Assembly (NCBI GenBank): GCA_963766175.1
Contig: CAVXZE010000007.1
Span: 1-64,000, forward strand
Source: CAVXZE01 sp963766175
Lineage (GTDB): Bacteria; Myxococcota_A; UBA9160; UBA6930
Reading direction: 5' to 3'
DNA: 64,000 nucleotides
A model generated the notes under the pieces. It had not been told where the DNA came from, did no database searches, and was given only the letters and a program-made list of their open reading frames with translations. Positions within the stretch are counted from its first letter, which is position 1. Each line of letters starts with the position of its first letter. Position numbers and translations under genes: made by a program. Of the stretch, positions 8,301 to 16,941 are shown piece by piece.

Positions 8301-9116
8301 ATGCGTATCGTCATCTGTGCCAAGGAAGTTCTCGATCCGGATGCGGTGAACAACTACGCTCTCGCCGGGCGGTTGGAGATCGGCGAGGATGGAAAGACGC
8401 TGACGCAGACCGCGATCCCTCGGCTGATCAATGCCTACGACGAGCAGGCGATCGAGGCTGCTCTTCGACTCCGGGACGCGGGAGCGGACTGCAGCATCAG
8501 CGTGGTATCGGCGGGTCCCGATCAAGCGAGCCTGCTCAAGCATGCCGCGGCGCTGGGCGCGGACGAGATCGCCGCAATCTCCGTCGATCCCGCCACCGTC
8601 GACTACCACACCGTGGCTCTTCTGCTGGCGGCGTACATCCGCAGCAGCGGAGGCGCCGATCTGGTCCTTTGCGGGCGTCAAGCCTCCGACGACGATCAAG
8701 GAGTGGTCCCCGCGCTCCTGGGCGAGTCGTTGGGGATGCCGATCGTCTCGATCGCACGGGCGATGGAGCTGGTGGAGACGGCCGGCGGGCCCGGGGTGCG
8801 GGTGACCCGGGTGACGCCTGACGGGGACGAAGTGGTCGAAGCACGGTGCCCCGTGGTGGTGACGATCAGCAACGAGCTCGGGGAGCCGCGCTTTCCGACC
8901 ACGGCCAAGAAGATCGCCGCCAGGCGCATGAAGCCGACGATCGTCTCGGTCGAAGAGCTCTCTCTTTCTCCCGAGGCGCTGCAACCGAGGGTGACGATGA
9001 CACGGCAGTTCGTTCCCACCGTCCAGGGAAACTGTGAGTTCCTCTCCGGAGAAACGCCAGCCGAGCTGGCCGATCGCCTGATCGAGAACCTGTGCAGGGA
9101 CGGCGTTCTCCCGTAG
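8301..9116 (+). CDS. etfB: Electron transfer flavoprotein beta subunit
   Basis: The 271-residue protein begins MRIVICAKEVLDPDAVNNY and contains the beta-subunit landmarks: the DEQAIEAALRLRD helix, SVVSAGPDQA, and the GRQASDDDQGVVPALLGE segment that precedes the subunit signature. The ATG at 8301 follows GGAGGGAGAGG. With the alpha subunit downstream it takes electrons from acyl-CoA dehydrogenases to the membrane quinone pool. At least four acyl-CoA dehydrogenases lie in this window, so a dedicated ETF makes sense. No ETF-quinone oxidoreductase is seen here. Confidence 0.92.
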   Translation: MRIVICAKEVLDPDAVNNYALAGRLEIGEDGKTLTQTAIPRLINAYDEQAIEAALRLRDAGADCSISVVSAGPDQASLLKHAAALGADEIAAISVDPATVDYHTVALLLAAYIRSSGGADLVLCGRQASDDDQGVVPALLGESLGMPIVSIARAMELVETAGGPGVRVTRVTPDGDEVVEARCPVVVTISNELGEPRFPTTAKKIAARRMKPTIVSVEELSLSPEALQPRVTMTRQFVPTVQGNCEFLSGETPAELADRLIENLCRDGVLP

Positions 9117-9168
9117 AGCGGATGCTGAGACTTTCACGGGCGATATCGTCGGAGGTTCCGTTCGAGTC

Positions 9169-10152
9169 ATGACGTCATCGGTAGTCGTTTGTACCTGGGG
9201 CGAAGGTCGCGACGGCGTCCCCAGCGAGAGCGAGGAGGTGCTGACCCTGGGCCGCAAGGTGAGCGCTTCTCTGCAGACGGACTTGAACTGGCTGGTGCTG
9301 GGAGCGCTGCCGGCGCGGGCCGTCGAGGTCGCGGGAAGCTACGGGGTGGCGAACCTCGACCGGGTCGACGACGCCAAGCTGGCTGACTTCCAGCCGGATC
9401 CCTGGGTCGAGGCGCTGGCGCAGTACTGTGCAGAGCACCCGACGAAGCTGTTGCTCTTCGGCCAGACCTTCGACGCGAGGTTGATCGCTCCTCGCCTGGC
9501 TGGGCGCCTCGGGGCCGCCGTGGTGATGAACGGCGTCGACGTCGATGTAGCGGAGGCTGGCTGCCTGGAGATCACCGCGTCGGCGTATGGCGGCGATACG
9601 CGCGTCGCCTACCAGCTCGCGGGCGTCGAGTCGTGCGTGGTGTCGGTGCTGGCCAATGCGGTCTTGCCGGAGCCCCGAGCAGACGAGGGGCCGGGCCCGA
9701 CGCTGCGGGACATCCAGGTGGATTTGAGCGGTGTGGAGGAGCGGATTCGGACCGTCGAGCGCGCCCAGACCGAGGGTCCTCGCCTCGAGGACGCCGAGAT
9801 CATCGTGTCCGGGGGCCGCGGTCTCTCCGCCGCGGCGGACTACGAGCTGGTGGAGCAGCTGGCAGAGGCCCTGGGTGGCATGGCCGGCGCGTCGCGCCCG
9901 CTGGTGGACGACGGCTGGGTCGATTCCTCACGGCAGGTGGGGCTGACCGGGAAGATCACGCGTCCGGGGCTCTACGTGGCCGCGGGTATCTCCGGGGCGA
10001 GCCAGCACATGGCGGGATGCTCGGCGGCGAAGACGATCGTGGCCATCAATCGCGATCCGGACGCGGCGATCTTCCGCTACGCGCGCTATGGCATCGTGGG
10101 TGATTGTCTGGAGATACTCCCTGAGCTTATCCGAGCTGCGAAAGCGCGATGA
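9169..10152 (+). CDS. etfA: Electron transfer flavoprotein alpha subunit
   Basis: The 327-residue protein ends with the canonical FAD-binding domain: IIVSGGRGLS near residue 205, then GLYVAAGISGASQHMAGC and IVAINRDPDAAIF with YARYGIVGD. These are the alpha-subunit signature segments. Length is normal for the family. It follows etfB after 52 bases and precedes a DUF35/thiolase pair, all on one strand, so the ETF is probably induced together with the acyl-CoA pathway. Confidence 0.93.
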   Translation: MTSSVVVCTWGEGRDGVPSESEEVLTLGRKVSASLQTDLNWLVLGALPARAVEVAGSYGVANLDRVDDAKLADFQPDPWVEALAQYCAEHPTKLLLFGQTFDARLIAPRLAGRLGAAVVMNGVDVDVAEAGCLEITASAYGGDTRVAYQLAGVESCVVSVLANAVLPEPRADEGPGPTLRDIQVDLSGVEERIRTVERAQTEGPRLEDAEIIVSGGRGLSAAADYELVEQLAEALGGMAGASRPLVDDGWVDSSRQVGLTGKITRPGLYVAAGISGASQHMAGCSAAKTIVAINRDPDAAIFRYARYGIVGDCLEILPELIRAAKAR

Positions 10153-10195
10153 GGGCCGGCATCCGTCCCGCTCATCGCCGACGAGGTGATCTTCG

Positions 10196-10621
10196 ATGAC
10201 GACAACGAACAGGGTTCCCATAGCCGAAGGGCTGTTCACCGAGGCTGCCGACGGCCCGCGGCTGCTCGGTTCGAAATGCGCATCGTGCGGGACTCCCTAT
10301 TTCCCGAGATCCGCGGTCTGCCACAACCCGGAGTGCCGTGAATCGAAGATGGAGGAGGCCAGCTTCGGACCCCGCGGCACTTTGTGGAGCTGCGCCATCC
10401 AGAACTACCCGCCGCCCGCTCCGGCTCGGTACGAAGAGCCGTACACCCCCTACGCCCTCGGGATGGTGGACATGCCGGAGGGCTTGCGCGTTCTGGGAAG
10501 GATCAGCACCGACGACCCGGAGGGAGTTCAGGTTGGAGCGGAGGTGGAGCTCGTCCTGGAGAGACTCTACCTCGACGAGGAAGGAAACGAGGTCATCACC
10601 TGGAAGTTCAGGCCGATCTGA
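10196..10621 (+). CDS. DUF35 zinc-ribbon/OB-fold acyl-CoA-binding protein
   Basis: This is a 141-residue protein with a rubredoxin-like zinc ribbon at residues 28-47 (C28xxC31, C42, C47) followed by an OB-fold half ending in EVITWKFRPI. Such proteins are obligate partners of thiolase-fold enzymes, for example ChsH2/Ltp2-type retro-aldolases of steroid side chains or BbsA/BbsB of benzylsuccinate oxidation. The thiolase-like partner starts 38 bases downstream. It resembles the second copy at 22685, including the LWS...P.AP central segment. Confidence 0.87.
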   Translation: MTTTNRVPIAEGLFTEAADGPRLLGSKCASCGTPYFPRSAVCHNPECRESKMEEASFGPRGTLWSCAIQNYPPPAPARYEEPYTPYALGMVDMPEGLRVLGRISTDDPEGVQVGAEVELVLERLYLDEEGNEVITWKFRPI

Positions 10622-10659
10622 CATCGCGTGGCGTCGGCTGAGAACGGAGAATCGGCAGG

Positions 10660-11841
10660 ATGAGAGAGGTTGCGGCCGTTGGCCTGGGAATGCATCCCTG
10701 GGGAAAGTTCGCGGACAGGTCCCTCACGCAGATGTGCCGGGAGGCGGTCGAGGCGGCACTCTCGGACGGGGGCGTCGCGTGGCGGGAGATCGAGGCAGTG
10801 GCCGCTGCCAGCTCGCGCTTTTCCGGCGGCAAGGGATGGGGATTGAACGGAAACGACGTCGTCGAAGAGATGGGATCGACGGGCGTTCCGGTATACAACC
10901 TCTCGGCGGGCTGTGCCGCGGGCGGCAACGCCTTCAACATCGGCTACACGCTGGTGGCGAGCGGACTCCACGATGTGGTCCTGGTCGTGGGCGGCGAGAA
11001 GATGCCCAAGGGGTTCATCCAGACGTCGGGCGTCGAGGAGGAGACCGATCTGGAGTATCTGCGACAGCGCTGCGTCGGCATGCCCGGCCCCTCGTTCTGG
11101 GCGATGCTGTGCCGGCGTCGGATGCACGAGCACGGCACCACCGAGGAGCAGCTGGCGCGGATCGCGGTCAAGTCTCACAAGGTTGCCGCGCACAACGTGA
11201 ACGCGCGCTTCCGAAAGGAGTTCACTCTGGAGGAGGTGCTCGGGTCGGCGATGGTGAGCTATCCGCTCCGGCTCTACGAGATCTGCCCGGTGAGCGACGG
11301 TGCGGCGGCGGTGGTTCTCTGCTCGGCCGAGCAGGCCCGGAAGCGGACCTCGAAGCCGGTGTGGGTGGCGGCGAGCACCGTGGCCACGGCGCGCTTCGAT
11401 GACGGGATCACCCGGGGGCTCGGTGGCATGGTTCCCCCCTCCGGAAAGACTTTCCACAGCGAGGCGGCCCTGGCGGTGAGCAAGGCGTTCGACCAGGCGG
11501 GTGTCGGTCCCGGGGACCTGGATCTCGTCGAGTTGCAGGACAACACAGTCTACTACGAGCTGGCCTTTCCCGAGGAGTGGGGGCTCTGCGAGCCCGGCGA
11601 GGCCGAGCGGCTGCTCGAGGCGGGTGAGACGCTTCCCACCGGTCGATTGCCCATCAATCCGAGCGGCGGGTTCCTCTCCTTCGGAGAGGCGACCACGGCG
11701 ATGGGTGTGTTCCAGGTCTGCGAGCTGGGCTGGCAGATGCGGGGTGAGGCGGGGCCTCGGCAGGTTCCCAACGCGAAGCTGGGCCTCGCCCAGACCCTCG
11801 GCCTGGGCGGCAACGGCACCGCCGTCATCGTGAAGCGTTAA
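10660..11841 (+). CDS. Thiolase-fold enzyme, DUF35 partner (SCP2-thiolase/Ltp2/BbsB-like)
   Basis: The 393-residue protein has the thiolase N-terminal Cys position (C85 in LSAGCAAGG) and the C-terminal NPSGG loop. The usual HPxGATG catalytic His motif is replaced by GEATTAM (Glu343), and no ordinary CxGGG motif is present near the end. It is therefore unlikely to be a standard degradative thiolase. With its DUF35 partner upstream it fits a retro-aldolase or modified thiolase for branched side-chain CoA esters. BbsB-like 3-oxoacyl-CoA cleavage is an alternative. The next gene is on the opposite strand. Confidence 0.82.
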   Translation: MREVAAVGLGMHPWGKFADRSLTQMCREAVEAALSDGGVAWREIEAVAAASSRFSGGKGWGLNGNDVVEEMGSTGVPVYNLSAGCAAGGNAFNIGYTLVASGLHDVVLVVGGEKMPKGFIQTSGVEEETDLEYLRQRCVGMPGPSFWAMLCRRRMHEHGTTEEQLARIAVKSHKVAAHNVNARFRKEFTLEEVLGSAMVSYPLRLYEICPVSDGAAAVVLCSAEQARKRTSKPVWVAASTVATARFDDGITRGLGGMVPPSGKTFHSEAALAVSKAFDQAGVGPGDLDLVELQDNTVYYELAFPEEWGLCEPGEAERLLEAGETLPTGRLPINPSGGFLSFGEATTAMGVFQVCELGWQMRGEAGPRQVPNAKLGLAQTLGLGGNGTAVIVKR

Positions 11842-11859
11842 CAACGTCCCTGCTGAGCG

Positions 11860-12687
11860 CTAGTAGCCCTTGAAATCCGGCTTGCGCTTCTCGAGGAACG
11901 ATTGGGTGCCCTCCCTGGCGTCCCTGGTGGCGGAGCTCAGAGTGGATGCGACCGCTTCGTAGTCGAGCATCTCGTCGAGGGTCGAAGTCAGCGACTTGTG
12001 GATGAAGCGACGGGCGAGGTCGATCGCCACACTGGGGCCCGAAGCGAGCTGCTTCGCGTACTCCATCGCTGCCGAGAAGTCCTCACCTTCGGGAACCAGC
12101 TCGTCGATCAGCCCGATTTCTTTGGCCGCCTCGGCATCGAACATCTTTCCCGTCTCCACCATCATCAGCGCCGTGGAGAGACCGACGATTCTCGGCAGGA
12201 AATAGGTGACGCCGCAGTCCGGGCTGAAGCCGAGCCGAACGAAGATGGCCGACATGCGCGTGGTGGTGTCGGCGAAGCGGCGGTCGCAGGCCAGGGCATA
12301 GGCGAGGCCAGCGCCCACCGCGGGTCCGTGAATCGCCGCGATCACCGGCTTCTCCACCTCGACGATCATCCGGGTGGCAGCTGCGAACGGCCCGGCGGGT
12401 GTCTTCCTCTGGTAGCGGGGCATTGCGAGATCCGGATCGGAGAGACCGGGCAGGGGCCGCTCCCCCGACCCGCTCACGAACTCCGCATCGCCGCCGGCGC
12501 AGAAAGCACGGCCAGCACCAGTCAGCAGCACCACCCGGATCTCGTCGCGAAAGCGGATCTCGCCGAGGAGGTCGGCGAGGTCGGTGGCCATCTCCCAGCT
12601 GACCGCGTTCAATCGGTCCGGGCGGTTCAGGGTGACGACGCCGACACCCTCTTCGACGCGCAGCAGGACGTGCTCCTCCGATGCCAT
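11860..12687 (-). CDS. Enoyl-CoA hydratase/isomerase family protein
   Basis: The 275-residue crotonase-fold protein has the oxyanion-hole segment GAGRAFCAGGDAEF near residue 60 and the IHGPAVGAGLAYALACD helix. The second acid region reads FSPDCGVTYFLPR, with Asp in place of the second hydratase Glu. That pattern is common in enoyl-CoA isomerases and atypical hydratases, so the reaction (hydration or double-bond shift) is uncertain. A GGAGG site lies upstream. It is the last gene of the minus-strand operon acyl-CoA synthetase, TetR, KSTD-like, hydratase. Confidence 0.84.
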   Translation of the reverse strand: MASEEHVLLRVEEGVGVVTLNRPDRLNAVSWEMATDLADLLGEIRFRDEIRVVLLTGAGRAFCAGGDAEFVSGSGERPLPGLSDPDLAMPRYQRKTPAGPFAAATRMIVEVEKPVIAAIHGPAVGAGLAYALACDRRFADTTTRMSAIFVRLGFSPDCGVTYFLPRIVGLSTALMMVETGKMFDAEAAKEIGLIDELVPEGEDFSAAMEYAKQLASGPSVAIDLARRFIHKSLTSTLDEMLDYEAVASTLSSATRDAREGTQSFLEKRKPDFKGY

Positions 12688-12706
12688 TCCCAGTGCCTCC
12701 GTGAGC

Positions 12707-14410
12707 TCAGCTGCCGATTGCGTGGTGCGCTGCGAGGTAGCCGAATGTGGTAGCGGGGCCGAGGGTGCTCCCGGCTCCGGGATAGGAGTGCCCCATCACC
12801 GACGCCGAACAGTTGCCGATGGCGTAGAGGCCCGGGATGACTTCCCCTGACTCCTTCAGCACCCGGGCGTTGGCATCGGTCTTGAGGCCACCCTTGGTGC
12901 CGAGTTCGCCGGGATACGCTTCGAGCCCGTAGAAGGGCGGCTTCTCGATGGGCGCCAGGCAAGGGTTGGGCGTGACATTCTCGTCGCCGTAATAGCGGTC
13001 GAAGACGGTCTCGCCGCGGTGGAAGTCCAGGTCCTCACCGGTGCGCGCGTAGTCGTTGAGTTTTCGGACCGACTCCGTGAGCCCTTTGGCATCGACGCCG
13101 ATCTGTGCCGCCAGACCCTCCAGGGTGTCGGCCATCTTGAAGTAGCCCTTGAGGGCGCGGGGGAGGAACCGGTCGGGTTGTTGCGAGGCCTGCAGGATCG
13201 GCCCACAGGGATATTTCTTGCGGAAGTTGGCGTCGAAGATCAGATAGGCCGGAACGCAGGGCTTCTCGGGAGAGTCCTTCTCGTGCATCGTGTTCACCAC
13301 GTCGATGTAGGGCGCGGCTTCGTTGACGAAGCGCTCGCCGGCACTGTTGACGAGAATGCTGCCCGGAAGCGACTTTTCGATCACCAGCATGCGCGCGTGA
13401 TCTTCACCGGGCACGACGGTGGTGGGCCCCCACCAGGCATCGCTCATCAGGTCGATCGCGGCGCCCAGCTTCTGGCCCATGGCGATCGCGTCGCCGGTAT
13501 TGTGCTTGTTCGCGCACGACCACTCGACGCGGGTGGGATTGGGCAGGTACTTCTCGCGCATCGCCTGGTTTCCCTCGAAGCCACCCGCAGCCAGCACAAC
13601 ACCCTTCCTGGCCCGGATCCGGATCGGGCGCCCCTGCTTCTCGGCTGCGACGCCCACCACCCGGCCGTCTTCGACGATCAACTCTCGCGCGGGTGTGTTC
13701 AGCCAGAGAGGGATGTCCCGATCCATCAGCGAACGCCGCAGCATGCCGACCAGCGCGTTTCCCATGGCGAGATTTCTGTCGCGCCGCGACTTGAAGCGCC
13801 AGGGAAGGTCGAGCCAGTATCTGGCCATCAGCTTCATGGTGATCCCGATCCAGCCCGGCGTCCTGCACAACATGGTGCGCGCCTCGAAGACGGTCATGAA
13901 GATGCGCTTCATGATCAGCATTTGAGGATTCTGCTCGCGCATCTTGAGGAATTCGTCCTCCAGAAGGCTGGCGTCGAAATTCTTCGGCTCGAGGGCGCGG
14001 CCGCCGGGTCTGCTGCCCGGAACTCTCTGGTAGTAATCCGCGTACTCGGGGAGAGCCACGAACTCGGCGCGGGTTCGCTCGGAGAGGTATTTGGCCATCT
14101 CCGGGGCCTTCTCCAGATAGGCGCGCAGGCGATCCTCGGAGACCTCGCCAGCGGTGGTTTCCCGGAGGTAGATCCAGGCGTCCTCGGGGTTGTCTTCGAT
14201 GCCCACGCCCGCCATCAGGTGGTTGTTGGGCACCCAGAAGCCACCGCCCGACATGGCCGACGAGCCGCCGTAGAGATCGCTCTTTTCGATCAGTAGCGTG
14301 CTGCCACCGGCATCGTGTCCGGCGAGGGCCGCTGTCATGGCGCCGGCTCCGGAGCCGACGATCAGCAGATCAACGGCTTCGTCCCAGTTTCCCGTGTCCG
14401 TGTCTTGCAT
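12707..14410 (-). CDS. kstD: 3-Ketosteroid dehydrogenase-like flavoprotein (KstD family)
   Basis: The 567-residue protein has an N-terminal FAD site (LLIVGSGAGAMTAALAG), the KstD-type GGSSAMSGGGFWVPNNHL segment, and a C-terminal PGELGTKGGLKTDANARV stretch preceded by Tyr that matches the catalytic Tyr...Gly region of delta-1 dehydrogenases. It closes with YPGAGSTLGPATTFGYLAAHH. KstD enzymes remove hydrogens from C1-C2 of 3-ketosteroids; related enzymes act at C4-C5. It is somewhat longer than the roughly 510 residues of Rhodococcus KstD1, and the substrate position is not decided. GGAGAGAG precedes the ATG. Confidence 0.8.
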   Translation of the reverse strand: MQDTDTGNWDEAVDLLIVGSGAGAMTAALAGHDAGGSTLLIEKSDLYGGSSAMSGGGFWVPNNHLMAGVGIEDNPEDAWIYLRETTAGEVSEDRLRAYLEKAPEMAKYLSERTRAEFVALPEYADYYQRVPGSRPGGRALEPKNFDASLLEDEFLKMREQNPQMLIMKRIFMTVFEARTMLCRTPGWIGITMKLMARYWLDLPWRFKSRRDRNLAMGNALVGMLRRSLMDRDIPLWLNTPARELIVEDGRVVGVAAEKQGRPIRIRARKGVVLAAGGFEGNQAMREKYLPNPTRVEWSCANKHNTGDAIAMGQKLGAAIDLMSDAWWGPTTVVPGEDHARMLVIEKSLPGSILVNSAGERFVNEAAPYIDVVNTMHEKDSPEKPCVPAYLIFDANFRKKYPCGPILQASQQPDRFLPRALKGYFKMADTLEGLAAQIGVDAKGLTESVRKLNDYARTGEDLDFHRGETVFDRYYGDENVTPNPCLAPIEKPPFYGLEAYPGELGTKGGLKTDANARVLKESGEVIPGLYAIGNCSASVMGHSYPGAGSTLGPATTFGYLAAHHAIGS

Positions 14411-14446
14411 GGCTCTCTCCCACTCGTGGATGGGGCAGGCCCCGTG

Positions 14447-15094
14447 TCATGGGTTGTTGGTACCGAGGAGATGGCGGGTGACACCGATCAGTTCCTGGCG
14501 GAATGCGGAGAAGATCTCCTCCCTGGGAAGACGTCTGGTCTCCTCTCCGCCGAGCAGGGGGGCATTGGTGACGAACCAGACGGTCGCGCCGGCGAGAATG
14601 CTGACGACCAGAGCAGGGTCGACCTTCCGGAATGCGCCTTCCTCCTGGCCCTTTTCGATGCCTTCCGTCACCAGAGAGAACATGGGGTCGACGAGCTGTC
14701 GAATCTCGGGCGCGAGCTCCTGCTGCGAGTCGGCGACTTCTCGAATGAAGAGCCGCGCGAGAGTCGGTCGCTCCGCGGCGTAGTCGACCCAGGCGCCGAT
14801 CAGCCGCTCGACCCGCTCGGCGTGCGGAGCGTCGGCCTCGAGCGCCGCGCGGATCCGCGCGGCGAGCGCCTTGAAGGTGGCGTCGAGCACCGCGGCGTAG
14901 AGCGCCTGCTTGTCGCCGAAGTGGTAGATGATGGCCGCCCGGGTGATGCCGACCGGCTCGGCGATGTCTTCCAGGCGCGCCCTGGCAAACCCCCGATTGG
15001 CGAACTCGATCTCGGCGGCCTGGAGAATCAGCTCTCGGGTTGCCTCGGCGACCACGGTGCTGCGACGAGGGGATCCCGCCTGGCTGACTCCCAT
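14447..15094 (-). CDS. TetR/AcrR-family transcriptional regulator
   Basis: The 215-residue protein has the TetR helix-turn-helix at about residues 18-65: ATRELILQAAEIEFANRGF, then LEDIAEPVGITRAAIIYHFGDKQALYAAVL. The rest is a helical ligand domain. It lies inside the minus-strand operon between the acyl-CoA synthetase and kstD-like genes. By position it is the best candidate to bind the palindrome at 16827-16856 between the two divergent operons. KstR2, the HIP-CoA-responsive repressor of mycobacteria, is a functional parallel, but orthology is not shown. Confidence 0.88.
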   Translation of the reverse strand: MGVSQAGSPRRSTVVAEATRELILQAAEIEFANRGFARARLEDIAEPVGITRAAIIYHFGDKQALYAAVLDATFKALAARIRAALEADAPHAERVERLIGAWVDYAAERPTLARLFIREVADSQQELAPEIRQLVDPMFSLVTEGIEKGQEEGAFRKVDPALVVSILAGATVWFVTNAPLLGGEETRRLPREEIFSAFRQELIGVTRHLLGTNNP

Positions 15095-15167
15095 GGCCGC
15101 AGCTTACTCAGGAGTCAGTGGGAAGTCCAGAGAAAGTGGAGCGGTTGAATGGATTGGCGGGGGCGAA

Positions 15168-16694
15168 TCAGATGTTTCGGTCGTGCTGCTTCCAGTAGCG
15201 GTCGCGCAGCAGCCGAACGTGCAGCTTGCCCGTCGGGTATCGCGGAAGCTGATTCTCGAAGTCGATCGACCGGGGCACCTTGTAGTCGGCCAGCCGCTCG
15301 CGGGCGAAGGCGCGGATCTCGGCTTCGAGCTCCGGGGGGGGCTCGGTTCGCGACACCAGCTCGACGGCCGCCTTCACGACCTCGCCCCACTCCGCGTCGG
15401 GAATGCCGAAGACGGCGACATCGGCGACCGCCGGGTGCTCCTGTAGGACCTGCTCGATCTCGGCCGGGTAGATGTTGACTCCACCCGAGATGATCATGTT
15501 CGACTTGCGGTCGGACAGGAAGACGTAGCCGTCCTCATCGACCCATCCGACGTCGCCGATCTGGAAAACAAAGGGCTCCGGGTGGGCTTCGGCGGTTTGC
15601 TCCGGTGCGCCGTGGTATTCGAACACCTGCGGCAGGTGCTTGTGCCGGGAGTAGAGAACACCGATCTCTCCAGGCGGGAGGCGTTTGCCCTCGTCGTCGA
15701 CGGCGAACACCTCGAAGGACGAGACGGCCCTGCCCACGGTTCCCGGATGGGCGAGCCACTCCGCCGAGCCGACGAGCGTGGTCGTGCCACCCTCCGTGGC
15801 GCCCCAGTACTCTACGAGGACCTCGCCCCACCAGTCGATCATTCGCCGCTTCACCTCCACCGACATCGGTGCGGCTCCATGGAGGACCATCTCGAGTGCG
15901 GAGGGGTCGAAACCGCTGCGAACCGCTTCGGGCAGATTCAGCAGGCGCACGAACATGGTGGGCACCAGGTGGGTATTGCGGATGCCGCGCTCCTGGAGCA
16001 CCTCCAGTGCGTGCGCCTCATCCCACCGCGGGAGGATGATGAGGGGTGCGCCATTCAGCTGGTCGTAGACTGCGAAGAGCAGCGGCGCCGCATGATACAG
16101 CGGACCCGTCACCAGGTGCGGTCCCCTTCCGTCGAGGCCCAGTGCCGCGGCTTTGCTCGCGATGTCGGAGAGCGCGGTCCCGAGGCTGGGTGGGCGGCTG
16201 CGCTTGACCCCTTTGGGTCGGCCGGTCGTTCCACTGGTGTAGATCATGGTGCCGCCTGCCGGGCCGTCCGGCGGCATCGGCTCGTCGGAGGCATCGGTGA
16301 GGGCGGCCTCGACGGCATCGACGGAGAGGAGATCCGCGCTGCCAGCCAATCGTCTGGCGGTGCCCTCGTTCTCCTCGTCGGTGAACAGCACCCGGGAGCC
16401 GGAGTCCTGGACGACGTAGGCGGCCTCGGCCTCCTTCAGGTGCCAGTTGATCGGCGTGATCCAGACCCCGGCGAGCATTGCGCCGAAAGTCAGCTCGACG
16501 AACTCGACGCGGTTGCCCATCAGCAGCGCGACGTGGTCGTCGGACCCGAGGCGCAGCTCGTCGCGCAGCAGGTGGGCGATCCGGGTGGCGCGGTCGAGAA
16601 ACTCCGCCCAGGTACGCCGCCGGGTCAGGTCGTCGAGCGCCACGCCCTCGGGATTTGCCGCCGCCATATCGAAGAGCATCGAGGGCCCAGCCAT
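15168..16694 (-). CDS. Acyl-CoA synthetase (AMP-forming)
   Basis: The 508-residue adenylate-forming enzyme has the P-loop-like AMP motif YTSGTTGRPKGVKRS, the YWGATEGG motif, the GDVGWVDEDGYVFLSDRKSNMIISGG hinge region and a C-terminal PRYPTGKLH with the catalytic Lys. It activates a carboxylic acid as its CoA thioester. At the head of a steroid-type operon divergent from ipdA it could be the HIP-CoA or a side-chain synthetase (FadD3 or FadD17/19 role). Sequence around PINWHLKEAEAAYVV recalls the FadD4/FadD13-like group, so no symbol is given. A GTG two codons upstream (16700) is an equally open start. Confidence 0.87.
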   Translation of the reverse strand: MAGPSMLFDMAAANPEGVALDDLTRRRTWAEFLDRATRIAHLLRDELRLGSDDHVALLMGNRVEFVELTFGAMLAGVWITPINWHLKEAEAAYVVQDSGSRVLFTDEENEGTARRLAGSADLLSVDAVEAALTDASDEPMPPDGPAGGTMIYTSGTTGRPKGVKRSRPPSLGTALSDIASKAAALGLDGRGPHLVTGPLYHAAPLLFAVYDQLNGAPLIILPRWDEAHALEVLQERGIRNTHLVPTMFVRLLNLPEAVRSGFDPSALEMVLHGAAPMSVEVKRRMIDWWGEVLVEYWGATEGGTTTLVGSAEWLAHPGTVGRAVSSFEVFAVDDEGKRLPPGEIGVLYSRHKHLPQVFEYHGAPEQTAEAHPEPFVFQIGDVGWVDEDGYVFLSDRKSNMIISGGVNIYPAEIEQVLQEHPAVADVAVFGIPDAEWGEVVKAAVELVSRTEPPPELEAEIRAFARERLADYKVPRSIDFENQLPRYPTGKLHVRLLRDRYWKQHDRNI

Positions 16695-16826
16695 CTGCAC
16701 CAGCGCTGTGAATTACGAGACGCGACGTGTACTATACCAGGCGCCGGGAGGGCGGGCGCAGGTGGCTTCCCTTCGGGGCGCGATGCGGGAGTTGGAGTTT
16801 CCGGTGAGCAGAGACGGATGTCGCGG

Positions 16827-16856
16827 ATTGAGAAACGATACGTAGCGTTTCTCAAT
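16827..16856. promoter_or_regulatory. Perfect 11-8-11 inverted repeat, candidate TetR operator
   Basis: ATTGAGAAACG (16827-16837) and CGTTTCTCAAT (16846-16856) are exact reverse complements separated by ATACGTAG. The site lies between the divergent acyl-CoA synthetase operon and the ipdA operon, 86 bases before the ipdA start. Its size and symmetry fit a TetR-family dimer or pair of dimers, and a TetR gene lies in the minus-strand operon. The two half-sites also each contain TTGAGA, a possible -35 element on either strand. It does not match the CAAG-nn-CTTG core remembered for mycobacterial KstR2. Confidence 0.7.
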
Positions 16857-16941
16857 GAATTCCGCCCGGTTCAAGTGCTCGCCATGCGGCCGCCACGGGA
16901 CGACGAGTTCAGGCCTGCCCGGTGACCAAGAGGGAAGCTCG

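Noticed and set aside
16700..16941. Canonical mycobacterial KstR2 site (CAAG-nn-CTTG core)
   Set aside because: Not found between the divergent operons; the palindrome that is present has a different sequence.
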